64,000 nt of DNA from assembly GCF_003992595.1 (NCBI RefSeq), contig NZ_RZNA01000024.1, positions 157,382 through 221,381 of the forward strand. Direction: 5' to 3'. Under the pieces are notes generated by a model that was given only the letters and a program-made list of their open reading frames with translations, searched no databases and was not told the DNA's origin. Shown one piece after another: positions 54,371-62,689 of the stretch. Every line of letters starts with the position of its first letter. Within the stretch, counting starts at the first letter, position 1. The position numbers were made by a program, and so were the translations under genes. The DNA comes from Flagellimonas oceanensis (lineage in GTDB: Bacteria; Bacteroidota; Bacteroidia; Flavobacteriales; Flavobacteriaceae).

Positions 54371-54844
54371 CTATGCTCTCGCCAACGCCTTTTTCAAAGC
54401 TAGGATGGCCCCTAGGTGGAGTCCTTCATGAAAAACATTAAAGGACAAAGCGTCTTCGGGGCTGTTCAAACCAATTTTTGGAGTGGTCATATATTCCTGA
54501 AAATTCTTGAACCTACCATGCTCATAATCGAGCTGAATGTGCTTGACCGTACTAAAAAGGTAGGCCGATATTTTTTCCATCTCCTTTTCACTAGGTTGGC
54601 CTTCTGGAAAGGTTCCCTTTTTGTACTTGTTGACCAACTCTTCATCTATGGTAAAATCCAGACCGCTCAATTTGTACATCAATAATTGCGGGGTTACGAC
54701 CACATGGGCAATGTTCCACCAAATATTATTGTTGAAGCCTTCTGGGATTCGAAACAAATCTTCTTTGGGCGTGTTCTGCAAAAAATCGTGAAGTATCTTT
54801 CTATTTTTAAGAAGAATGTCGAATGTCTTTTCCATAGGCTTCAA
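54371..54844 (-). CDS. DinB-family metal-binding protein
   Basis: A 157-residue four-helix-bundle protein of the DinB/YfiT type. Three histidines in the family pattern are visible: NIAHVVVTPQLL near 47, and VFHEGLHLGAILAL near 138-144. DinB-like proteins bind a divalent metal and include thiol transferases as well as proteins of unknown function. Similar proteins in flavobacteria start MEKTFDILL; an ATG three codons in could be the true start. It stands alone, flanked by a broken TraO-like gene and an ArsC-like gene. Confidence 0.85.
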   Translation of the reverse strand: MKPMEKTFDILLKNRKILHDFLQNTPKEDLFRIPEGFNNNIWWNIAHVVVTPQLLMYKLSGLDFTIDEELVNKYKKGTFPEGQPSEKEMEKISAYLFSTVKHIQLDYEHGRFKNFQEYMTTPKIGLNSPEDALSFNVFHEGLHLGAILALKKALARA

Positions 54845-55018
54845 TTTTACTATATGTTCTCTACGTAAAAATAGCCCTTTAATCTAAAAAAACTTTTCTT
54901 CGATCAGAATATATCAATCCACAAAAACAAACACCTCCCTTAAAAGCTGTTGAATTTACCCATTGATAATGGGTTTTGATTGATTTTTGGTTTCCTTTGC
55001 CTATCCAACACTGTAGTT

Positions 55019-55369
55019 ATGAAAAAAATATACCATTTGGGCAGCTGCTCTACCTGTAAACGCATTCTTAAAGAACTGGAACCTTTGGATGGAGTGGAAC
55101 TGCAAGAAATAAAATCCGAAGCCCTCACTTCTGAACAATTGGAACAAATGGCAGAGCTCAGCGGAAGCTACGAATCCTTGTTCAGCAGAAGGGCCATGCT
55201 TTTCCGCCAAAGAGGACTTCACGAAAAAGACCTCTCAGAAAGTGATTACAAAGACTTGATTCTGGACCATTATACCTTTTTAAAAAGACCTGTGGTTATA
55301 GTGGATGATCAGATTTTTGTTGGAAACTCCAAAAAAACGGTAGAAGCTGCCAAGGAAGCCCTGCATTGA
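55019..55369 (+). CDS. ArsC/Spx-family thioredoxin-fold protein
   Basis: A 116-residue protein with an N-terminal CxxC site (LGSCSTCKRILKEL near 6-19) and later RRAMLFRQRG, LILDHYTFLKRPVVIVDDQI and FVGNSKKTVEAAKEAL. The Pro in KRPVVIVDD is the cis-Pro of the fold. Members are arsenate reductases, Spx-type regulators or proteins of unknown thiol function. I chose the ATG at 55019 before KKIYHLG; an upstream one at 54980 would add a hydrophobic tail foreign to the family. Its stop overlaps the next ATG (TGATG), so it is coupled to an exporter gene. Confidence 0.85.
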   Translation: MKKIYHLGSCSTCKRILKELEPLDGVELQEIKSEALTSEQLEQMAELSGSYESLFSRRAMLFRQRGLHEKDLSESDYKDLILDHYTFLKRPVVIVDDQIFVGNSKKTVEAAKEALH

Positions 55370-56262
55370 TGAGCAAAAGAACCCTGGCCATTTTGGCCGC
55401 TATTGGCGCTACCCTGATTTACGGTATCAACCATACCTTGGCGAAAGGTGTAATGCCTGCGCATGTTAAACCCTTTGGGTTTATTTTTCTTCGGGTTTTA
55501 GGGGCCGCTCTTCTTTTCTGGTTGATTTCTTTTTTAGGTCCCAAGGAAAAAGTCGAGAAAAGGGATTGGGGCCGTATGTTGGTTTGTGCCCTATTGGGTA
55601 TGTCCATAAACATGCTTTCTTTTTTTAAGGGACTGCAACTTTCCACCCCAATCAACAGTGCCGTGTTGGTAACCATCACTCCTATAATCGTAGTGGTTAT
55701 CTCAGCCTTTTTTTTGAAAGAGAGAATAACCCTGAACAAAGGCCTAGGAATCTTTTTGGGGTTTGTGGGTGCCGTCGGGCTCATCCTTTTTGGTGCAGAA
55801 GCGCGTCAAAATGCACCTAATATACCATTGGGCAACTTTTTGTTCATTATAAATGCCACTTCCTATGGTGCTTATCTCGTGGTGGTAAAAAAACTGATTG
55901 AAAAGTATCATCCTTTTACCTTAATGAAATGGTTGTTTACCATTGGGGTGGTCATTAACCTGCCACTGACATTGCCCGAAGCCCTCGAAATACAATGGTC
56001 CTCCATGCCGCTCTGGGCCATTGGTTCTGTGGCCTTTGTGGTCATAGGAACCACTTTTTTGACCTATTTGTTCAATATTTTTGCGTTAACACAGCTCAAA
56101 GCTTCGTCCGTGGGGGCTTTTGTGTACATGCAACCTTTGGTGGGTATTCTTTTCGCATTGTTTGCAGGTAAGGACGAATTAACCTTGGTTAAGGTTGCAG
56201 CAATGGTTTTTGTATTGGTAGGCGTGTATTTGGCCAGCAAAAAACCTAAACGTGTTTCTTAG
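55369..56262 (+). CDS. EamA-family transporter
   Basis: A 297-residue inner-membrane protein of the drug/metabolite transporter superfamily, with ten predicted helices in two EamA halves. The first half shows IYGINHTLAKGVMPAHVKPF and LGMSINMLSFFKGLQLSTPI; the second shows ATSYGAYLVVVKKLIEKYHP and KASSVGAFVYMQPLVGILFA. Substrates of such proteins are varied (amino acids, nucleotides, metabolites) and cannot be told here. It overlaps the ArsC-like gene by one base and is probably on one transcript with it. Confidence 0.9.
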   Translation: MSKRTLAILAAIGATLIYGINHTLAKGVMPAHVKPFGFIFLRVLGAALLFWLISFLGPKEKVEKRDWGRMLVCALLGMSINMLSFFKGLQLSTPINSAVLVTITPIIVVVISAFFLKERITLNKGLGIFLGFVGAVGLILFGAEARQNAPNIPLGNFLFIINATSYGAYLVVVKKLIEKYHPFTLMKWLFTIGVVINLPLTLPEALEIQWSSMPLWAIGSVAFVVIGTTFLTYLFNIFALTQLKASSVGAFVYMQPLVGILFALFAGKDELTLVKVAAMVFVLVGVYLASKKPKRVS

Positions 56263-56368
56263 ATATTGATTTATAAGCTGTCTTCATCAATCAGAATAGG
56301 CCATCCATCAATTTATCATAAATTTTAAGGGTTTGATTGTGTAGCTTTCCTTTTTCAAAAGGACGACT

Positions 56369-57031
56369 ATGACAAATTATATACCACAAATCCACCGCAT
56401 AAAAAAGAAACTTCAGCAGGCAAAAGAGTTGGATGAACTCTACAAAGTGTTCGGGGCAGGCAACCATCGTTATGAAATCAATCCTCCAGTGACTCCTTCG
56501 GATATGGATGCATTTGAAACAAATTATGGTGTCCAATTACCCGATTGCTACAAATCCTTTTTATTGAAGATAGGAAATGGGGGAAGGTCTTAATTATCTT
56601 CAGGAGCGGGACCCTTTTTTGGAATTTATCCCTTTGGGCACCATGTAGATAACCTGATTCATGGTAATGTTGAAGACCATTTAAAAAAGAGATGTGCCCT
56701 ACATCCCAACATCTCCGAATAAGAATGGGACAAAAAATTAGAGCCACTTTATGAAGATAATGTCTCCGACGAAGATTATGAGGAACTGAACGGCAACCTC
56801 TATGGTGGTATATTGCCAATAGGTTCACAAGGTTGTTCCTTCATTCATACCTCGGTTTTGAACGTCCCCTACATAGGGATGATCATTAATTTAGATCGTG
56901 GCGAACTATCTCCTCCAAAATTTTCCGAGGACACCAATTTTTTGAATTGGTACGAACGTTGGCTGGACGAAATCATCTCAGGAAAATTGATCACAACTTC
57001 CCCAAGCTGGTTTGGTCATCTGAAAAGTTGA
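56369..57031 (+). pseudogene. SUKH (SMI1/KNR4) family gene with two in-frame stops
   Basis: A single frame of 221 codons is broken by TAA at 56591 and TAA at 56720. Before the first stop it reads VTPSDMDAFETNYGVQLPDC then YKSFLLKIGNGGRS, the SUKH core. After it, GAGPFFGIYPFG, then after the second stop NLYGGILPIGSQGCSFIHTS and VLNVPYIGMIINLDRGE, which end the family. SUKH proteins often give immunity to polymorphic or contact-dependent toxins; a toxin gene is not seen nearby. Two nonsense codons in an otherwise open frame point to recent decay. Confidence 0.85.
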
Positions 57032-57036
57032 AGAAT

Positions 57037-57519
57037 TTATAGAATCTCGATGTCCTTTGGCACCTGGACGTGCCTACGGGTGTCCTCTTTGGTCAAAACC
57101 TTGAAGTCTTCGGCTTTTTCCATCGCTTCAAATGCCTCTAGGAATTCATCGGGCAAGCCGGTAAGTTTTCTTTTTTTCAAATCGATCCAAGCACCCATCA
57201 TCTCGCAACGGGCAAAATTCTTTCCGTTGTGGTCGTAAAAGTTGTGTCTAAACTCAAAGAACTTTCCATCCTTGCTCATTCCCACAAACTCCAGCGAAAC
57301 CTTTACGGGCATTCCTGGAAAAGCTTCCTTAAAGTAGTATACATGCTCGTAGAACACCACAGGCCCAATGTTGTGCTTGGACATACTCTTCTGGTTAAAA
57401 CCGAGCAAGCCCAAATACGCCATTCGGGTGTGGCTCATAAAATTGATATAGGCGGAGTTCGCCAAGTGTCGATTAGCGTCCGTATCGCTCCATCTTATCT
57501 CAAATTCCTTAAAAAACAT
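57037..57519 (-). CDS. acyl-CoA thioesterase (hotdog fold, FadM-like)
   Basis: A 160-residue thioesterase of the 4-hydroxybenzoyl-CoA/FadM type. The family signature IRWSDTDANRHLANSAYINF with the catalytic Asp lies near 8-27, followed by GLLGFNQKS and GPVVFYEHVYYFKEAFPGM. It releases acyl groups from CoA in the cytoplasm; chain length preference is unknown. A perfect palindrome and a full promoter lie just upstream of its ATG, so it may be under local control. It is convergent with the broken SUKH gene, five bases apart. Confidence 0.9.
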   Translation of the reverse strand: MFFKEFEIRWSDTDANRHLANSAYINFMSHTRMAYLGLLGFNQKSMSKHNIGPVVFYEHVYYFKEAFPGMPVKVSLEFVGMSKDGKFFEFRHNFYDHNGKNFARCEMMGAWIDLKKRKLTGLPDEFLEAFEAMEKAEDFKVLTKEDTRRHVQVPKDIEIL

Positions 57520-57533
57520 AGTGGGTTATTTTG

Positions 57534-57547
57534 TTATGCATGCATAA
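57534..57547. promoter_or_regulatory. 14-bp palindrome at the thioesterase transcript start
   Basis: TTATGCATGCATAA is perfectly self-complementary. It begins 14 bases before the thioesterase ATG and falls on the start site predicted from the -7 box, a position where a bound repressor would block initiation. Confidence 0.5.
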
Positions 57548-57553
57548 TAATTG

Positions 57554-57586
57554 CAAAAATACCATAGTTTTGATAACTGATTCCAA
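57554..57586 (-). promoter_or_regulatory. promoter of the thioesterase gene
   Basis: On the minus strand TTG (57586-57584) is followed after 22 bases by TATTTTTG (57561-57554), fitting the Bacteroidota TTG/TAnnTTTG consensus. It predicts a leader of about 28 bases. Confidence 0.55.
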
Positions 57587-57636
57587 TGAAGAAGAAGAAT
57601 TGTTCCTATTTTTAAACATAGTTTAACACGAGACCC

Positions 57637-58614
57637 ATGAGCCAAAAAGCTGAATTCATCAAAAATCTATCGCTTCCCGTAATTGCTGCCCCCATGTTCC
57701 TGATTTCTGGACCAAAATTGGTGGTCGAATGTTGCAAAAACGGAATAGTGGGCACCTTTCCCGCCCTAAACCAACGTACCAGCGAAGGTTTTGAGGAATG
57801 GCTCGTTCAAATAAAATCGGAACTAAAGGCTTTTGAAGAAGAAACCGGAAAAAAAGCCGCACCGTTTGGTGTTAATTTAGTGGTACACCCCACCAATCCT
57901 AGGTTGGAGGCCGATGTAAAACTTTGCATCAAGCACCAAGTGCCCTTGGTCATCACTTCGCTCGGTGCTGTGAGCCAGGTTGTAGATGCCATTCATAGCT
58001 ACGGCGGTCTGGTTTTTCATGACATTATTAAAAAGCGGCATGCTCAAAAAGCAGCCGAAGCCGGTGTTGATGGTCTGATTTTGGTGTCGGCAGGGGCAGG
58101 CGGCCATGGAGGCACCATTAACCCGATGAGCTTAATCGCGGAGGTAAAGAAATTCTTTGATAAGACCCTAATTCTATCAGGATGCATCAGTACAGGACGG
58201 GATGTCGCCTCTGCCATGCAAATGGGGGCGGATTTAGCCTATATGGGTACCCGTTTCATCAACACGGAAGAAAGTAAAGCCACCGAAGAATACCGTAAAA
58301 TGATCATTGATGCAGGAGCCAGCGATGTGGTGTACACTGCTGCGATTTCCGGAGTACACGCCAACTTTTTAGCAGCAAGTCTGCAAGCAGCGGGCATTAC
58401 GGAAGAGGATTTGAAAAAAGACACAAAAATAGATTTTGGCAAGGAACTCGACACCGAAGCCAAAGCATGGAAAACCATTTGGTCCGCTGGCCAAGGTGTA
58501 ACCACCATTGACGATGTATTGCCCGTATCCGAACTCGTAGGCCATTTAAAAAAAGGGTTCAAAACAGCCGTCGAAGAACAAGCAAGTCTTTTAAAAACCT
58601 ACCCAAAAGATTAG
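57637..58614 (+). CDS. NAD(P)H-dependent flavin oxidoreductase (nitronate monooxygenase/NPD family)
   Basis: A 325-residue FMN-binding TIM barrel. Family landmarks are SLPVIAAPMFLISGPKLVVE near 12-31, PFGVNLVVHPTNPR, VFHDIIKKRHAQKAAEAGVD, the FMN phosphate site VSAGAGGHGGTINP, and LSGCISTGRDVASAMQMGAD with MGTRFINTEES. Members oxidise nitronates such as propionate 3-nitronate or act as quinone reductases; substrate cannot be told. It is three bases before the YheT-type hydrolase gene in the same direction and is divergent from the thioesterase. Confidence 0.92.
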   Translation: MSQKAEFIKNLSLPVIAAPMFLISGPKLVVECCKNGIVGTFPALNQRTSEGFEEWLVQIKSELKAFEEETGKKAAPFGVNLVVHPTNPRLEADVKLCIKHQVPLVITSLGAVSQVVDAIHSYGGLVFHDIIKKRHAQKAAEAGVDGLILVSAGAGGHGGTINPMSLIAEVKKFFDKTLILSGCISTGRDVASAMQMGADLAYMGTRFINTEESKATEEYRKMIIDAGASDVVYTAAISGVHANFLAASLQAAGITEEDLKKDTKIDFGKELDTEAKAWKTIWSAGQGVTTIDDVLPVSELVGHLKKGFKTAVEEQASLLKTYPKD

Positions 58615-58617
58615 CAA

Positions 58618-59577
58618 ATGCCTCTAGTCGCTTCACACTACACCCCTCCTTTTCTTTTTAGAAACGGTCACTTTGCCACGATTTATTCCGGCATCATCCG
58701 GTCCGTCAATGGAGTCGTTCAGAAGCGGGAACGCATTCATCTTTCCGATGGGGATTTTTTGGATCTGGATTGGAGCGATTCGGCCAAACCCACCCAAAAA
58801 CTGGTGGTATTGCTCCACGGTCTCGAAGGAGATGCCCAACGGCCTTACATTACGGGAAGTGCCAAAATCCTCAATCAAAATGGATACGACACCTGTGCAG
58901 TGAACTACCGTGGATGCAGTGGCGAGCCCAACAATATGTACCGCTCCTATCATTCAGGTGCCACAGAGGATTTGATTGAAGTCCTTGATCATATTTTAAA
59001 CACTCGGAAGTACTCCGAAATCTATTTGAAAGGATTCAGTTTGGGCGGCAACCTACTACTGAAATATTTGGGCGAAGGCAACGATGTTCCAAAAGAACTG
59101 AAGGGTGCCGTTGCGGTATCGGTGCCCTGTAACCTTCACGATTCCTGTAAGCAGCTGCTCAGTCCAAAAAACATATTGTATGCCATAAGGTTCAAAGGAA
59201 ATCTGTTGGGGAAACTACGGCAAAAACAACAACTGTTTCCCGCTAAAATCAATGATGCCGACATCAAAAAAATCAAAACGCTCAAGGATTTTGATGACAC
59301 ATACACCAGCAAAGCACACAATTTCAAAGATGCCTTGGACTATTATGAAAAATCCAGTTCACTGCAATTCTTGCCCAACATTACAGTGCCCAGTTTAATC
59401 ATCAACGCGAAGAACGATTCCTTTTTGGGCCCTGAATGCTATCCCATAAAAGAAACAGACGAAAATCCACATCTGTATTTGGAAACCCCGAACCATGGGG
59501 GGCATGTAGGATTCTGGGGTAAGAACAACATTACCTACACCGAAAAAAAAGCGTTGAGTTTCTTCGACTCCCTATAA
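58618..59577 (+). CDS. YheT-family alpha/beta hydrolase
   Basis: A 319-residue hydrolase of the YheT/EMB8 group. The N-terminal NGHFATIYSGIIRSVNG pattern, LVVLLHGLEGDAQRPYITGS near 60-79, the nucleophile Ser in LKGFSLGGNLLLKYLGEG near 137-155, and the catalytic His in PNHGGHVGFWG near 289-299 are all present. The Asp lies in INAKNDSFLGPE. Substrates are unknown esters or lipids. It starts three bases after the flavoprotein gene, so the two are co-transcribed. Confidence 0.92.
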   Translation: MPLVASHYTPPFLFRNGHFATIYSGIIRSVNGVVQKRERIHLSDGDFLDLDWSDSAKPTQKLVVLLHGLEGDAQRPYITGSAKILNQNGYDTCAVNYRGCSGEPNNMYRSYHSGATEDLIEVLDHILNTRKYSEIYLKGFSLGGNLLLKYLGEGNDVPKELKGAVAVSVPCNLHDSCKQLLSPKNILYAIRFKGNLLGKLRQKQQLFPAKINDADIKKIKTLKDFDDTYTSKAHNFKDALDYYEKSSSLQFLPNITVPSLIINAKNDSFLGPECYPIKETDENPHLYLETPNHGGHVGFWGKNNITYTEKKALSFFDSL

Positions 59578-59692
59578 ATTGGCCCATTGGCAGCCCCCTG
59601 TGAAGGACAAAACAAAAAACACTCGGATTATTAGTCCCTAATTACCTATATTAGTGGCTTAGTTTACACAAACAAACTTCAATAGAATCAGA

Positions 59693-60172
59693 ATGAAAAA
59701 AATTGTAATGGTCTTGGCCTTGGGTGCCATGATAGCAAGTTGCGGCGGTAAAAAAGAGGAAAAGAAAGATGGTTTTGAAGTGAGCCGCACCAAAACTGAA
59801 GATACTAAAGCGGAAGCCAAGGAAGGTGTTCCCGTGGATATGGACAACAAAGGTGTTGGCCCTATATCGGATTTGGAATTCCCATCAGAGATCAACGATG
59901 AAATGGCCGCACGGGGTAAAGCACAATTTGAATCCATCTGTGTTGCCTGCCACATGGTAGACCAACGTATGATCGGTCCCGCACTAAAAGGTGTTTATGA
60001 CAGAAGAAGCCCAGAATGGGTAATGAACATGATCTTGAACCCTGACGGCATGTTGAAAGAAGATCCAATTGCCAAAGCTTTGTTGAAGGAGTACAACAAC
60101 GCCATTATGCTCAACCAAAATTTGAGCGAGGACGAGGCCAGGGATATTGCAGAGTACTTGAGGACACTCTAA
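59693..60172 (+). CDS. c-type cytochrome lipoprotein
   Basis: A 159-residue lipoprotein (lipobox ending at the Cys of IASCGGKK). After a charged linker rich in Lys and Glu at about 20-60, a class I cytochrome c domain carries one heme site CVACH near 83-87, the distal GPALKGVYDRRSPEWV, and a Met ligand candidate in NNAIMLNQNLSEDEARDIAE. It would shuttle electrons in the periplasm, tethered to a membrane. It has a strong terminator after it and is not obviously linked to oxidase genes. Confidence 0.9.
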   Translation: MKKIVMVLALGAMIASCGGKKEEKKDGFEVSRTKTEDTKAEAKEGVPVDMDNKGVGPISDLEFPSEINDEMAARGKAQFESICVACHMVDQRMIGPALKGVYDRRSPEWVMNMILNPDGMLKEDPIAKALLKEYNNAIMLNQNLSEDEARDIAEYLRTL

Positions 60173-60197
60173 CAAACCAACTCTATTATATGTAAGG

Positions 60198-60233
60198 GCT
60201 GCTGTTTTGCAATAAAACAGCAGCTTTTTTTTT
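60198..60233 (+). terminator. terminator of the cytochrome c gene
   Basis: GCTGCTGTTTT and AAAACAGCAGC form a perfect 11-bp stem around GCAAT, then nine T follow. Confidence 0.92.
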
Positions 60234-60256
60234 ATCTTAATAGCAAACTTTCGCAC

Positions 60257-60961
60257 ATGAAAAATGTACTGATTACCCTTTGTTTGCTATTAGCACCTTT
60301 TTTGCATGGTCAAAATATTCAAGGCGCGTGGACCACTATGGAATCCAACGAGGAAGGAGTCCAACTAAAGCACACCCTTACTTTTACCAATGGTTTCTTT
60401 TCTGAAGCTATCTTTGAAAAAGACGATGGAAAATTCGTGGCAACCCATGGGGGTAGTTATACCCTAAGCGATGGAAACATTGAATTCTCTTATGAATTTT
60501 CCACCCAAAACCCTGAAATGGTTGGCGAAGCTCAATCCAAGTCATATTCCATGAAAAATGATAGGCTCGAATTAGGGAAGATGACATGGAACCGAATTGA
60601 CGACGGAACTCCTGGCGACCTTTTCGGAGCTTGGTTGATCTCAGGAAGAAAGCGTGATGGCGAAATCGTGAAGCGCGACACTTCTGGACCACGAAAGACC
60701 ATGAAAATTTTATCGGGAACCCGTTTCCAATGGATTGCTTACAATACAGAAACCAAGGAATTTATGGGAACTGGTGGGGGCACTTACACCACAATCGATG
60801 GTAAATACACCGAAAATATCGGCTTCTTTTCCAGGGACGACTCCAGAGTGGGGGCAAGTCTGGAATTTGATTATGAGTTGAAGGATGGCGATTGGCACCA
60901 CTCCGGTTTGAGCAGTAAGGGAAGTCCCATTTATGAGGTCTGGAGCAAAAGAAGCCAATAG
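60257..60961 (+). CDS. secreted protein with duplicated lipocalin-like domain, unknown function
   Basis: A 234-residue protein with a signal peptide (1-19, ending LHGQ). The mature part looks like two related beta units: IQGAWTTMESNEEGVQLKHT then GGSYTLSDGNIEFSYEF, and LFGAWLISGRKRDGEIVKRD then GGTYTTIDGKYTENIGFFSR. The GAW motif with GG-TY strands recalls lipocalin-like domains. Related flavobacterial proteins are usually called membrane or secreted protein. Function is unknown. It follows the cytochrome c terminator by 24 bases and precedes the META genes. Confidence 0.7.
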   Translation: MKNVLITLCLLLAPFLHGQNIQGAWTTMESNEEGVQLKHTLTFTNGFFSEAIFEKDDGKFVATHGGSYTLSDGNIEFSYEFSTQNPEMVGEAQSKSYSMKNDRLELGKMTWNRIDDGTPGDLFGAWLISGRKRDGEIVKRDTSGPRKTMKILSGTRFQWIAYNTETKEFMGTGGGTYTTIDGKYTENIGFFSRDDSRVGASLEFDYELKDGDWHHSGLSSKGSPIYEVWSKRSQ

Positions 60962-61057
60962 AACCCATATAGTTTACCATCTAACAATCGGACGGATTGA
61001 GGAGGTCATCCATTTTTTTAGTATTTTACTGGAACATTAACCATTAACTTCTGTAAA

Positions 61058-61477
61058 ATGAAAACCTCAATCATCCTGTTTTTTACCGCCATCCTGCTGG
61101 TGGTTTCCTGTGGTGGAACAAAGTCGACCGCGGACGCACTATATGGTCCTACTTGGGAACTTGAATATATCTCTGGGCCCCGTATTGCCTTTGAAGGACT
61201 TTTCCCGGAAAAAAAACCACAAATCACTTTTGATAAAGCATCCGGAAAAGTGACCGGCACCGATAGTTGCAATGGTTACTCCGCGGATTACGAACTGGCC
61301 GAAAACACCATAGTCTTTGGCGACCCCGGCCCAACCACCATGATGTTCTGTGGTGGAAGCGAACGTCAATTTTTACAGATGATGAAAAAAATAGACGGCT
61401 ACTCCGTGAAGGAAGGTAAGCTCAACCTTTTGGTAGGAGATGTACCCATGATGCGATTCAAAAAAGTAAACCCATGA
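61058..61477 (+). CDS. META-domain lipoprotein
   Basis: A 139-residue lipoprotein (lipobox ending at the Cys of LVVSCGGTK). The META/HslJ domain spans most of the mature part: YGPTWELEYISGPRIAFEG, then KPQITFDKASGKVTGTDSCN, GYSADYELAENTIVFG, and the closing NLLVGDVPMMRFKKV. The family is tied to heat-shock or drug resistance phenotypes in E. coli but its action is unknown. Its stop overlaps the next ATG by four bases (ATGA), so the next META gene is coupled to it. Confidence 0.87.
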   Translation: MKTSIILFFTAILLVVSCGGTKSTADALYGPTWELEYISGPRIAFEGLFPEKKPQITFDKASGKVTGTDSCNGYSADYELAENTIVFGDPGPTTMMFCGGSERQFLQMMKKIDGYSVKEGKLNLLVGDVPMMRFKKVNP

Positions 61478-62307
61478 AGAACTCACTCATCCTAGGCCTC
61501 GCCACAGTACTTCTTTTCGGTTGTGTTGAAAAAAAGAAGGAAGAAACATCTGAACCTGAAGCTACGGAGGTATCAGCAGAAATCACAACAGATACCATTC
61601 AAACAGAGGAGAAAAAACGAGAAATGGAACCCATTGCCATAAACATTGATGGCAGCTATTTTAAGGCCACAGGGACCGAACCTTTTTGGGGACTCAAGAT
61701 TTATGGCGACAAAGTTGAACTCCAAACCATGGAAGATACCATTCAAACCCCCCATACGGAACCCATAAAGGCTCAAGATTCAAACATAAGTATGTATCGA
61801 ATTCAAACCGAGGCCACACTAATGGATGTGATCATTTCGCATAAAGAATGTACCAATGCCATGTCGGGCGAAGTGTTCCCTTACACCGTGACCGTTTCAT
61901 ATAAAAACACCAACGGTGGCGAGACTACTGTTTATGAAGGGTGCGGGTCTTACATTACTGATTATAGACTGCACGATATTTGGGTGTTGGAAGAAATGAA
62001 AGGCACACCTGTCTCCAAGGAAGATTTCGATGGAAGGGAGCTGCCCAACATGGAAATCAATATCAACGACAATCGTTTTTCCGGTTTTTCCGGATGCAAC
62101 AGAATGACGGGAAGTCTTTTTTACGAACAGGATGTCCTTCGTTTTACACAGATAGCCTCCACCCGAATGGCTTGTCCCAGTATGGTTAAAGAAACCGAAT
62201 TCTTGACTGCGCTACAAGCCGGTACAACATACAAAGTAGAAAATAACAGACTGTTTCTCTCCAATCCATCAGAAGAAAATCTTCTGGTATTTAAAAAAAT
62301 AGACTGA
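61474..62307 (+). CDS. lipoprotein with COG3650-like and META domains
   Basis: A 277-residue lipoprotein (lipobox ending at the Cys of LLFGCVEKK). A Glu/Thr-rich linker at about 20-50 is followed by a COG3650-like region with FKATGTEPFWGLKIYGDKVE near 63-82 and YTVTVSYKNT, then a META domain at about 165-277 with WVLEEMKGTPVSKEDFDG, RFSGFSGCNRMTGSLFYEQD and FTQIASTRMACPSM. It overlaps the preceding META gene by four bases and the next lipoprotein gene by one base (TGATG), forming a tight lipoprotein operon. Confidence 0.87.
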   Translation: MKNSLILGLATVLLFGCVEKKKEETSEPEATEVSAEITTDTIQTEEKKREMEPIAINIDGSYFKATGTEPFWGLKIYGDKVELQTMEDTIQTPHTEPIKAQDSNISMYRIQTEATLMDVIISHKECTNAMSGEVFPYTVTVSYKNTNGGETTVYEGCGSYITDYRLHDIWVLEEMKGTPVSKEDFDGRELPNMEININDNRFSGFSGCNRMTGSLFYEQDVLRFTQIASTRMACPSMVKETEFLTALQAGTTYKVENNRLFLSNPSEENLLVFKKID

Positions 62308-62668
62308 TGATGAAAAAATCAATGGTTGTTGTATTGCTTCTGTTTGCTGTGTCTAGCTGCAAAAACAAAGAAAAAGAGTTAGAAATAACTGAGGAAACCA
62401 CAGAGGAAGTTATAGCGCAGGTTCCATCACCAGGTTTAGAAGTTGGATGCTATACCTATGACGCAGGTGGAAGCAAAGTGGTTATGGAGATTACCCAAAT
62501 AAACGACTCCGTGATGGGCCAACTGAATTATGCCCTCAAAGAAAAAGATGGGAACACAGGTATATTTAAAGGTGTATTAAAAGACAGTGTGCTGATCGGA
62601 AGCTACTCGTTTATGTCCGAAGGCTTCCAAAGTTCTAGAGAAGTTGCCTTTTTGTTGAAAGGTAGGGT
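62307..62668 (+). pseudogene. small lipoprotein gene cut by the IS256-family element
   Basis: The native part encodes a lipoprotein signal (Cys in AVSSCKNK), a Glu/Thr-rich linker, GLEVGCYTYDAGGSKVVMEI, QINDSVMGQLNYALKEKDGN and SYSFMSEGFQSSREVAFLLK. Similar flavobacterial lipoproteins run on for about 20-30 further residues. After codon 120 the frame enters the insertion sequence and stops at 62735 with IS-derived residues. The 3' end should lie beyond 64000. It is the third gene of the META lipoprotein operon. Confidence 0.8.
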
Positions 62669-62689
62669 CTGTAAATTAAACTCTGTCCG
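62669..62689. repeat. left terminal inverted repeat of the IS
   Basis: CTGTAAATTAAACTCTGTCC plus G; it matches the complement of 63980-64000 at 18 of 21 positions. The transposase stop codon (62676-62678) lies inside it. Confidence 0.88.
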
